DNA of 33,592 nucleotides from Gemmatimonadota bacterium (GTDB lineage Bacteria; Gemmatimonadota; Gemmatimonadetes; Longimicrobiales; Gaopeijiaceae): positions 1 to 33,592 of the forward strand of contig SHZS01000016.1 in NCBI GenBank assembly GCA_009692105.1. The letters run 5' to 3'. The notes under the pieces were generated by a model that saw nothing but the letters and a program-made list of their open reading frames with translations, had not been told where the DNA came from and ran no database searches. A program made the position numbers and the translations under genes. Below, piece by piece: positions 27,219 through 33,592 of this stretch; the stretch's first letter is position 1; the number at the start of each line of letters is the position of its first letter.

Positions 27219-28303
27219 GGGGTGAGACCCGCCGCGACGAGGAACGCGCGGCCCACGGGTTCCAGGTCGTAGCTCCCCGCGCGACGGAGGCCTTCCTCTC
27301 CGAATCGCGCCCGGGTCGAAGGTTCTCGGAGGAGGCGGGTCAGCGCCTCCGCGAGCTCCTCGTGGTCCCCCGCGCGGACGAGAAGCCCCGTCTCTCCGTC
27401 GATCACCAGTTCGGGCACCGCACCGGCCCGGGCCGCCACGACTGGGAGCCCCGCCGCCATGGCCTCGAGGAAGGCGATCCCGAACCCCTCCTGCCGGGAC
27501 GGAAGACAGAACACATGCGCCTCCAAGAAGGCTTGGCGTACGGCGCCGTCATCGGCCACCGGTCCGTGGAAGGTGACCACCCCCTCGAGGCGAAGGTGCC
27601 CCGCGAGCGAGCGGAGGCGCGGGAGCTCGGGACCTCCTCCCACAATGCGCAGGTGGACTCCGGGTACCGCGTCTCGGACGCGAGAGAGCGCCCGGAGCAG
27701 AGTGGCCGTGTCCTTCCGTCGGTATTGACGCGCCACGCTGAGGATCGTCGGGCGATCAGGAGTTGTGGGTCCCCGGCCCCGGAGACTGTCCCAGAGAGCG
27801 ATGTCGATCGGCTCGGGCACGACACGGATCCTGTCCGCGGAGAGACCGTACACTCTCCGCGCCACCTCCGCCGAGTACGCGCTGGGCACGATCACACGAT
27901 CGGCGCTCCTGGCGTTCCGCCGCTCGACGAGCCCGAGGGTGGAGAGGAGTCCGTGCTCGGGGACGGTTTGAGCGAATCGGGCCTCGTCCCAAGCGACGCC
28001 CTTCAGGGCGACGACATAGGGGGAAGGGCGCCCGACGGTACCTCCCCAGCGGACCCCGTCCACATCGAACCCCACCACCAGATCGGGGGTTGGTTCTGCG
28101 CGAAGCCTCACCGGGAGGCGCAGGTTGAATAGGATCCGGTCCGTCAGCCGGCCGCGCCCGCTCGGGGGTCGGAGGACGGTGACCTCGTGTCCGAGCCTCC
28201 TGAGCGCCGCTGAGAGGGAGGAGATGCCGACGGCAGTGCCGGACCCGTCGTGGGATGCCGTCCACCACGAGTCCAGGAAGGTGATCCGGAGCGTTCGACC
28301 CAA
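27215..28303 (-). CDS. GT4 family glycosyltransferase
   Basis: The product is about 362 residues with two Rossmann-like domains. The C-terminal donor site is clear: ILSVARQYRRKDTATLLRAL, LRIVGGGPELPRLRSLAG, then PSRQEGFGIAFLEAMAAGLP with the EX7E arrangement and GAVPELVIDGETGLLV. The acceptor half starts TLRITFLDSWWTASHDGSGTAVG; the loop near GSG and the VRWGGTVGRPSPYVVALKG stretch do not identify an acceptor. It probably transfers a sugar from a nucleotide donor to a lipid or polysaccharide at the inner face of the membrane. The TTG at 28303 was chosen because it lies 11 bases after the upstream stop; the open frame runs further into the DUF5916 gene. No other polysaccharide genes are adjacent. 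Confidence 0.88.
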
Positions 28304-28314
28304 ACGGTCAGCGG

Positions 28315-30708
28315 TCAGAATCTGAGGAGCCGAGTCACCTTGAGGGCCAGCCCGCGGTTCGTGAGCTCGGACCATCGGTCCAGGACGTCGGTGTCGCGCT
28401 CTTCCGTATAAACGAGGAAGAGCTCACTCCCAGGCGCCCACTCCCAACGGAGGCGAAAGTTTGTGCTGAAGGCGTCGGTTCCGGCGTTGTATTGGACGAG
28501 GCCGCTAACGTACATCCGAGGGGTCAGGGTGTAGGTAGCCCGGGTCACAGCCACGTGCTGATCGAAGTCACCCTGGGGAAGGGAGACCCAGTTGAAGGTC
28601 AGGCTGGGCTCGATGGAGAACTGCGGCGTCACCTCGATCCGGCCCTGGCTGAACGCCACGGAGGTCCTGTCCCCTGCATAATAGTCCGCCCGCTGGTAGC
28701 TCAAGCTGCCCGAGAAGCGACGCTGGGATCCGAAGAGGTAGCCAACCCGGAACGAGCGAGTGGAGTAGTCGCCCGCCGGAATCGTGGTACCCGAGATGCT
28801 CGCGGCCGTGAAGAGGCGCTCGAAGCTCTGGGTGTAACCGGAGCTGAAGACGTCGCTGCTCTCGAACTCGATTCCCAAGCTCACATCCTGGTCCCTTGCC
28901 TCGAGGACCCCTCGCTCCACGTTCTCGAGGTACTCGACGCCTCCCTGGAAGGAGAACTGCCGGGCCCATTCGATGGATGCGGGGCGCGGGCTGTACCGTG
29001 CGGACATCGTGCTCTGTCGGAATCCCCTCTGCCGAAGGAACCCCACCTCGGGATTGAAGTCGTCTCCAACGAAGAGGTGTCCCACGTTCGCGCCCCACGT
29101 GGCACCGGTGTACATGAGCTGTCCCCGGTAACTCTGATCGTCTCCAGTGAGCCCGTCGGTGCGTGTACCGTCCGTGTGCGTACCGGCCACGTAACCAAAC
29201 AGGTTCAGGTTCTCGTATGCGAACGAGCCGTCCAGCCCGTAGGTCTGGTTGGAGCCCATCTCGGCATCCCTGGCCTGCGAGCGGTTGGCGAAGAGCACTC
29301 CCACGCTGCTCCGGGCCAGGAGGTCCTTTCGGACCCTCAGCACAGTGAAGTTCGTGGACTCGGCTCCCGTGTCGCGGCGGTCATCGGTCTGGATGTTCAG
29401 CGCTCCCACGTCGAACGATCCGACCTTCCCGGTCAGCCGTCCGCCCCCGAGGATCGGAACCGGCTGGCCGCGGTAAAGCCCGATCTCCCGGCTGTAGAAG
29501 AGCGTGGGCACTCCTGCGGCAACACTTCCGCCCATTGCACCTCCGGCGCCGCCGCCCCCCGTCGCTGCCCCGACCCCGCCACCTCCCCCGCTACCTATTC
29601 CGAAGGCGAAGATGCCGCGTCCCTCGAGGAAGAACTCCCTCTTCTCGAGGAACGAAAGGCTGAACCGCGTCAGGTTGACCTGCTGCTCGTCGACCTCGAC
29701 CTGCGCAAAGTCGGCGTTGTACGTGAAGTCTGCCGTGAGGTTGTCTCTGATCCCGTACTTCACGTCGAGGCCGATGTCCGCGTAGCCGTCGTTCGAGACC
29801 GCCGGATCGACCGCGTTGTTCGTGCGCAGTCCGGACGTCACGTAGGGCTTCACCGCCACGTCACGCCCGGAAGGGGGTGTCTCCAGCCCCACCAGGGTTG
29901 CAGCCATCGAGATGCGGAGCATTCCCCCTGGCCCGGCGCCGGCTATGGAGAGAGGGATGAACGTCAGGTGATCCCATTCGTTCTTTCGTCGGATGATGCG
30001 CCGCAAATTGATTCCCCACACTTCCTGACCCGCACGGTAGCGCAGGGACTTGAACGGGATGGCCATCTCCACCGTCCACCCGCCTTCGAAGCGCCCCGTC
30101 CGGAGGTCGTAGACGGTGTTCCAATCCGGGTTCGAACTCCCCTCGTTCGAGATCTCGGTGTCGAAATACGCGCCCAGGGGGTTCGTGAAGAAGAGGAAGC
30201 CGTTTCGGCGGTCGTAATACGTGTCCAGCATCACCGCGAACTGGTCGTTTTGGCGAAGTTGGATCCCGTCACGCCGCATCTCGTTCGCGACCCATTCGCT
30301 CTCCGGCGCGGAGTCCCAGGCGCGCGCAGAGATGTAGACGTTGTCGTCGTCGAACCCGACCCATGCCTCCGTGAGCTCGGTCGGCTCCGCTCCCTCGTCC
30401 GGGAGCGTCTGAATGAAGTCGGAGATGGCCTTGGTGTTTTGGTAGAACGGCTCGTCGAGCACCCCGTCGATGCGGAGGGGCTCGCTGACCCTCACGGCCC
30501 GGATGGTCGTGTTGCCTTCCGCGTCACGGCTCATCACTTCGGGTGCTTCGGGTGGAGGCGGGCCTTGGATCTCCAGGCCGGATCCCTCCGCGCCTATCGG
30601 GGACTGGGCCACGGCGGCACCCGGTCGGGCGAACCACGCGGTGACGAGAAGGAGGGTGGCGGCCCCGAGTCGTAGCCCGGAGGTGCGACGGAATCGTCTC
30701 GTGTGCAT
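28315..30708 (-). CDS. DUF5916 outer-membrane protein with CBM9-like domain
   Basis: The precursor is 797 residues. A signal peptide (basic start, then ATLLLVTAWFARPGAAVAQS) is followed by a CBM9-like beta-sandwich (about 65-270: LRIDGVLDEPFYQN, AWVGFDDDNVYISARAWDS, GGWTVEMAIPFKSLRY). The rest is a DUF5916 beta-barrel with alternating aromatic strands and a terminal Phe (KVTRLLRF), as expected for BAM-inserted outer-membrane proteins. NADFAQVEVDEQQVNLTRFS and FFLEGRGIFAF are family blocks. A Gly/Ala loop (about 373-397) interrupts the barrel. The function is unknown; carbohydrate binding or uptake at the cell surface is a guess. The gene is 31 bases downstream of the pterin dehydratase gene, and a 5'-truncated paralogue lies beyond that. 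Confidence 0.9.
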   Translation of the reverse strand: MHTRRFRRTSGLRLGAATLLLVTAWFARPGAAVAQSPIGAEGSGLEIQGPPPPEAPEVMSRDAEGNTTIRAVRVSEPLRIDGVLDEPFYQNTKAISDFIQTLPDEGAEPTELTEAWVGFDDDNVYISARAWDSAPESEWVANEMRRDGIQLRQNDQFAVMLDTYYDRRNGFLFFTNPLGAYFDTEISNEGSSNPDWNTVYDLRTGRFEGGWTVEMAIPFKSLRYRAGQEVWGINLRRIIRRKNEWDHLTFIPLSIAGAGPGGMLRISMAATLVGLETPPSGRDVAVKPYVTSGLRTNNAVDPAVSNDGYADIGLDVKYGIRDNLTADFTYNADFAQVEVDEQQVNLTRFSLSFLEKREFFLEGRGIFAFGIGSGGGGGVGAATGGGGAGGAMGGSVAAGVPTLFYSREIGLYRGQPVPILGGGRLTGKVGSFDVGALNIQTDDRRDTGAESTNFTVLRVRKDLLARSSVGVLFANRSQARDAEMGSNQTYGLDGSFAYENLNLFGYVAGTHTDGTRTDGLTGDDQSYRGQLMYTGATWGANVGHLFVGDDFNPEVGFLRQRGFRQSTMSARYSPRPASIEWARQFSFQGGVEYLENVERGVLEARDQDVSLGIEFESSDVFSSGYTQSFERLFTAASISGTTIPAGDYSTRSFRVGYLFGSQRRFSGSLSYQRADYYAGDRTSVAFSQGRIEVTPQFSIEPSLTFNWVSLPQGDFDQHVAVTRATYTLTPRMYVSGLVQYNAGTDAFSTNFRLRWEWAPGSELFLVYTEERDTDVLDRWSELTNRGLALKVTRLLRF

Positions 30709-30739
30709 ATGGGTGATCTAGGAAGTTTCGCCCGGGCCG

Positions 30740-31072
30740 TCAGGCGAGCGTGTCGAGCCGCGCGGCGAGGATGAAGTCGTTCTCACTGAGCCCACCGATC
30801 GAGTGCGTCCAGATCCGGACCGTCGCCTTTCCCCAGGTGAGGGTGATGTCGGGGTGGTGTCCCTCGGTCTCGGCGGCCCCGCCAGCCCGGTTCGTGAACG
30901 CGAGCGCCCCGAGGAAGTCCTCGAAGGCGAACTCCCCCTCGAGATGGTGGTCATCCACCACCTTCCATCGACCCGAGACGGCCGCGAGATATGGGTCGGC
31001 GGCCTTTCCCTTGAGCGGTGGCGTGCCCTTCGGGAGCGGGGCGCAGTGACGGGAGAGGAGATCGATGGTCAT
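30740..31072 (-). CDS. 4a-hydroxytetrahydrobiopterin dehydratase (PCD/DCoH)
   Basis: The 110-residue product is a normal-length pterin-4a-carbinolamine dehydratase. It removes water from the 4a-hydroxy-tetrahydropterin made by aromatic amino acid hydroxylases. The active-site motif EGHHPDITLTWGKATVRIWTH carries His72, His73 and His90, and the FAFEDFLGALAFTNRAGGAAE helix matches the family. The ATG at 31072 shares bases with the stop of the truncated DUF5916 gene (TAATG), and the start is fixed by homology (MTIDLLSRHC). No phenylalanine hydroxylase is in the window, so its partner is elsewhere, or it serves in molybdopterin chemistry as proposed for some bacterial homologues. Its position between two DUF5916 copies is unusual. 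Confidence 0.92.
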   Translation of the reverse strand: MTIDLLSRHCAPLPKGTPPLKGKAADPYLAAVSGRWKVVDDHHLEGEFAFEDFLGALAFTNRAGGAAETEGHHPDITLTWGKATVRIWTHSIGGLSENDFILAARLDTLA

Positions 31073-32037
31073 TAGAGTCTCAGGAGCCGGGTCACCTTGA
31101 TGACTAGGCCACGGTTCGCGAGTTCGGACCATCGGTCCAGTACGTCGGTGTCGCGCTCTTCGGTGTACACGACGAATACCTCGCTTCCGGGCGCCCATTC
31201 CCAGCGGAGGCGGAGGTTCGAGCTGAAGGAGTCGCTCCCGGAGTTGTACTGAACGATAGCGCGCACGTACATCCGCGGGCTCACGCTGTAGTTCACCCGG
31301 GCCAGGGCCAGGTGCTGGTCGAAGTCACCTTGGGGAAGGGAGATCCAGTTGAAAGCCAGGGTGGGCTCGAGCGAAAGCTGTCGCAGGATCTCGATACGGC
31401 CCTGGCTGAACCCCAGCGAAGTCCGGCGTCCCGTGTAATAATCGCCCCGCTGGAAGGTCAAGGCGCCAGAGTAGGGGCGCTGCGACCCGAAGCCATAGCT
31501 AACCTGGACGTTCTTGGTCGAGTACCCTCCGGCTGCAATCGTGGTACCCAGAATGGGCGCGTCATTGAAGAGCCGCTCGAAGCTCTCCGTATAACTGGCA
31601 TTGAAGGAGTCGCTGTTCTCGAGCTCGATCCCGAAGTGCACGTCCTGGTCCCGCGCCTCGAGGACCCCCCGGCGCGCGTTCTCCAGGTATTCGACGCCGG
31701 CCTGGAAGAGGAGCCGTCGGATCCGTTCGACGGATGCCGGTCGCGGACTGTAACGTCCCGACATCATGCTCTGCCGAAACCCCTTCCGCCGGGCGAACCC
31801 CACTTCGGGGTTGAAGTCGTCCCCAACAAAGAGGTGTCCCATGTTGGCGCCCCACGTCGCTCCGTTGTAGCTGATCTGACTGCGATAACTCTTGTCATCG
31901 CCTGTGAGCCCGTCGGTACGCGTGGCTGCGAGGTAGCCGAAGAGCGTCACGTTGTCCTGGAACGCGAAGGAAGCATCCACGCCATACGTCTGGTTGGAGC
32001 CGGTCTCCGCTAGCATCTTCATCCGGAGAGGTGTCAT
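31072..32037 (-). pseudogene. 5'-truncated second DUF5916 gene (C-terminal barrel half)
   Basis: The 321-residue frame matches the last 320 or so residues of the intact DUF5916 protein at 28315-30708 closely and without gaps: ETGSNQTYGVDASFAF, NMGHLFVGDDFNPEVGFARR, LENARRGVLEARDQDV and WAPGSEVFVVYTEERDTDVL are near copies. The signal peptide, CBM9 domain and first half of the barrel are missing; similarity begins at AETGSNQ, after an unrelated MTPLRMKML. Without a signal peptide it cannot reach the outer membrane, so I call it a pseudogene. The frame is otherwise clean and ends in KVTRLLRL rather than the usual terminal Phe. Its stop overlaps the pterin dehydratase start, so the remnant may still be transcribed as a leader cistron. 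Confidence 0.85.
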
Positions 32038-32108
32038 ATCGTCGGAGAAGATAGGAAGAGGGACTACCGGACACGAGGGCGATGCCGGATGGGGGAGGCC
32101 TCGCTAGT

Positions 32109-32330
32109 CTACTGCTCCCACCACCCTCCCTCGACGAGATCGAGGTAAAGGGTCAGGAGTCTTCCGTTCTCCAGGACCACCTCATGATAGAGGCGCGAGA
32201 TCGGACGCCTTCACCACTCTTCGTGGAAGGCCTCGGAGGTGCGGGCCCCTCGAAGGATTCGCGTCCGGACGGGGCGCGGGCGCCTGGGCGCGGCGGCGAA
32301 GCCCTCCCGGGGGTCGTCAGCTGGAAGCAC
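32109..32330 (-). pseudogene. Probable C-terminal relic of ImuB-like Y-family polymerase, with in-frame stop
   Basis: Reading the minus strand to the TAG at 32111-32109, the last residues are RPISRLYHEVVLENGRLLTL followed by YLDLVEGGWWEQ. A Tyr-rich strand, E-N/D-G-R, LTLY.DL..GGW pattern is what I expect at the very C-terminus of ImuB-type proteins (catalytically inactive Y-family members). Upstream in the same frame is EAFHEEW, then a TGA (32213-32211), where related proteins often have a second Trp; a TGG-to-TGA change would explain it. Further upstream an Arg/Pro-rich stretch (PADDPREGFAAAPRRPRPVR) is compatible with the family. The extent is approximate and the identification comes from recall of family pattern only, so it may be wrong. 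Confidence 0.4.
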
Positions 32331-32392
32331 GGATCCGAGACTCCTCCTCCGCCACTTGGCGCGCGAGGCGTCGGGGGCCCTCAGGGTATCCT

Positions 32393-32700
32393 GTGTGGGG
32401 ATCTGGCAGTTCGAGGACGTTACGGACGGCGTCCGGTGTCTCGTGCGATTCGATCGTGGGGAAGGGGACCACGATCGAGATCGTCCTCCCGGTTGCTGTC
32501 ACCCTCCCGGTGAGCGAGAGGGAGCGGACAGGGCACGAGCGGGAGACCAAGAGCGGGTCGGCCGATCCGGCCCCCGCCCGGGTCCTGATCCTCGAGGACG
32601 AGCCATTTCTCGCCCGCCTCCTCGAGAGAATCCTCTCCCGAAACGGGTACCTGGTGGAAGTGGCCTCGACTCCGATCGAGGCGGAGCGCCAGTGGCCACG
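32393..32700 (+). pseudogene. Remnant of a hybrid histidine kinase (ATPase end plus receiver start)
   Basis: In this frame SCDSIVGKGTTIEIVLPVA matches the last strand and G2 box of a histidine kinase ATPase domain, with the usual GKGTT. After a linker of about 28 residues, RVLILEDEPFLARLLERILS and RNGYLVEVASTPIEA match the first 40 residues of a receiver domain with the acidic pocket. Nothing upstream of the G2 box can be read as kinase (no N, G1 or H box), and the receiver stops before its phospho-acceptor Asp. The frame then runs into the promoter region and tRNA-Leu. Both ends are therefore lost. The boundaries are approximate. Confidence 0.65.
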
Positions 32701-32734
32701 GCTGGGTCAGGAGGTGAACCTCTGGGGCACCCGT

Positions 32735-32762
32735 TTGTCACCGGAGCTGTCACCGATACCCT
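32735..32762 (+). promoter_or_regulatory. Possible promoter for tRNA-Leu
   Basis: TTGTCA (32735-32740) and TACCCT (32757-32762) are separated by 16 bases, placing a start about 40 bases before the tRNA. Pattern match only; the -10 box is poor. Confidence 0.35.
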
Positions 32763-32812
32763 ATGGTGCAGCTGAGAGGGAGGGCGGGAAGCTATTGTGG
32801 AATAAGAGAATT

Positions 32813-32896
32813 GCCGGGGTGGCGAAATCGGTAACCGCAGGGGACTTAAAATCCCCCGGGGGTAACCCCTTCTGGGTTCGAATCCCAGCCCCGGCA
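32813..32896 (+). tRNA. tRNA-Leu (anticodon TAA)
   Basis: An 84-base class II tRNA can be folded. The acceptor stem pairs GCCGGGG with CCCCGGC, the anticodon arm is GGGGA-CTTAAAA-TCCCC with anticodon TAA, a long variable arm (CGGGGGTAACCCCTT) follows, and the T arm is CTGGG-TTCGAAT-CCCAG. The discriminator base is A, as required for Leu. The CCA end is not encoded (TAG follows). It reads the rare UUA codon in this GC-rich genome and is a likely MiaA substrate (A after the anticodon). Confidence 0.97.
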
Positions 32897-32925
32897 TAGT
32901 CGCGCTATTTCTTGCGATGTGACCA

Positions 32926-32959
32926 GGGCTGGGACCTACGGGTCAGCGAATCCCAGCCC
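32926..32959 (+). other. Hairpin after tRNA-Leu containing a copy of the tRNA 3' arm
   Basis: GGGCTGGGA (32926-32934) and TCCCAGCCC (32951-32959) form a 9-bp perfect stem with a 16-base loop, 30 bases after the tRNA. The right arm lies in cgaatcccagcccc (32947-32960), a 14-base exact copy of the tRNA T-loop/acceptor 3' side at 32880-32893. No T-run follows, so terminator function is uncertain. Confidence 0.6.
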
Positions 32960-33172
32960 CCTCATGCAGCGAGTCGAGACCCCACGAGGTGATCTCCCTG
33001 CTTGCTTTCTCAGGGGTCATGGTCTATAGATGCCCGCGGCACACACCGGGGCGCATCGGGACCAGACTTCTCCGAGCGTCACAGGGCGGACGCGGCCGAG
33101 AGGGGTCCGAGACCTAACTGGTCGGCCTGGTCTGCGGAGTGCATTTGACCATTGAACCAGGGGAGCTTTGAC

Positions 33173-33592
33173 ATGAAGCAAACGATCAGGATGGGGATGT
33201 TCGCGCTCGCCATTTCCGCTGCTGCGGTCGTGGTCAGTTGCGGGCCGGCGTCGGAGCCGGAAGCGGGCTCGGCAGCGGCGACCGCCATCCCCGAGTACCC
33301 GAGCTACAGCCCGGTGGCGTGGCCAACGATTCCCAATAACTGGGTTTTTGGACTGGTGTCGGGTATTGCCCACGACTCGCAAGATCATATTTGGCTGATC
33401 ACACGCCCCCGCACCGTTCCGGAGGCCGACCGCGACCGGGCTTCACCGTCTGTCCTGGAGTTCGACGCGGCGGGAAACTACATCCAGGGCTGGGGCGGGG
33501 AGGACTACCGCGATTCGCAGGAATTCGAGTGGCCCAACACCGAGCACGGAATCAACGTTGACGATTCCGGTAATGTGTGGCTTGCCGGCAGC
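33173..33592 (+). CDS. Lipoprotein with NHL-type beta-propeller, 3' end beyond window
   Basis: The frame opens at an ATG preceded by GGGGAGC and runs off the right edge after 140 codons. The N-terminus is a type II signal peptide: MKQTIRMGMFALAIS, then AAAVVVSCG with the lipobox Cys at residue 23. After an Ala/Glu linker come two propeller-like strand units: VSGIAHDSQDHIWLITRP and GINVDDSGNVWLAG, each with the D-x-x-G/D-x-(I/V)-W pattern of NHL or SMP-30-type repeats, plus VLEFDAAGNYIQGWGG. Such proteins are exported, lipid-anchored and of varied function (binding or lyase/lactonase activity). Nothing more specific can be said from the visible part. The 276 bases upstream hold only the hairpin and no gene. 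Confidence 0.85.
   Translation, partial: MKQTIRMGMFALAISAAAVVVSCGPASEPEAGSAAATAIPEYPSYSPVAWPTIPNNWVFGLVSGIAHDSQDHIWLITRPRTVPEADRDRASPSVLEFDAAGNYIQGWGGEDYRDSQEFEWPNTEHGINVDDSGNVWLAGS

Larger units (their letters stand above)
32038..32812. other. Gene-free block of decayed coding sequence
   Basis: These 775 bases hold no intact gene that I can recognise. They lie between the truncated DUF5916 gene and tRNA-Leu and contain short remnants on both strands, listed separately: an ImuB-like tail on the minus strand and a histidine kinase/receiver remnant on the plus strand. The stretch 32038-32108 shows nothing recognisable. Longer open frames here (for example 32239-32775 plus) have no family features. 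Confidence 0.7.

Noticed and set aside
28492-30675. Long plus-strand open frame (727 codons) opposite the DUF5916 gene
   Set aside because: Antisense shadow of a well-supported outer-membrane protein; the composition is Arg/Pro/Val-rich with no motif.
32239-32775. Plus-strand open frame of 178 codons as a gene
   Set aside because: Arg/Pro/Gly-rich translation without motifs, overlapping the better-supported kinase/receiver remnant in another frame.
32813-32960. tRNA-Leu 3' repeat as att sites of a present mobile element
   Set aside because: Only 67 bases separate the copies and no integrase or cargo is present.

Overview
This window is high-GC DNA, almost wall to wall genes, with many GTG and TTG starts and many 1-4 base stop/start overlaps. 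It looks like the chromosome of a Gram-negative bacterium of the Gemmatimonadota type or a close relative. This rests on two DUF5916 (CBM9 plus outer-membrane barrel) genes, a DUF2203 gene, an Lnb/DUF4105 protein, BshA, and the style of the ThiC, MurB and SecDF proteins. The assignment is inferred from gene content, not from a marker tree.

Layout. 1-3566: a DUF4105 membrane protein running off the left edge, divergent from the ABC-F ATPase uup, which overlaps a DUF420 membrane protein. 3700-5420 (minus): tRNA-Asn with its own promoter and terminator, a nitronate monooxygenase and a DUF4442 thioesterase-like protein. 5553-9946 (plus): a tightly coupled run of asd (archaeal/fungal type), proC, DUF2203, a MATE exporter and rfbC. 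9999-12197: murB (minus), a DCC thiol-disulfide protein (plus) and a SCO copper chaperone (minus). 12355-22860 (plus): a receiver-domain remnant, secD-secF-tatD-mutL-miaA-bshA-nadC-birA-coaX, covering protein export, mismatch repair, tRNA modification, bacillithiol, NAD, biotin and CoA. 22838-31072 (minus): a squalene/phytoene-synthase family gene, a dnaE2 relic, thiC, a phosphodiesterase, a GT4 glycosyltransferase, a DUF5916 outer-membrane protein and pterin dehydratase. 31072-32812: a block of broken genes (C-terminal half of a second DUF5916, a probable imuB tail, a hybrid histidine kinase remnant), then tRNA-Leu(UAA) and the start of a lipoprotein beta-propeller gene cut by the right edge.

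Most of the window is housekeeping. I see no CRISPR array, transposase, integrase, phage module or defence island, and no convincing undescribed system. The best leads are a 15-bp in-frame tandem repeat that extends the N-terminus of ProC, C-terminal relics of dnaE2 and (probably) imuB in the order expected of a decayed SOS mutasome, a receiver domain that has lost its phospho-acceptor segment just upstream of secD, and partial copies of tRNA sequence next to both tRNA genes.
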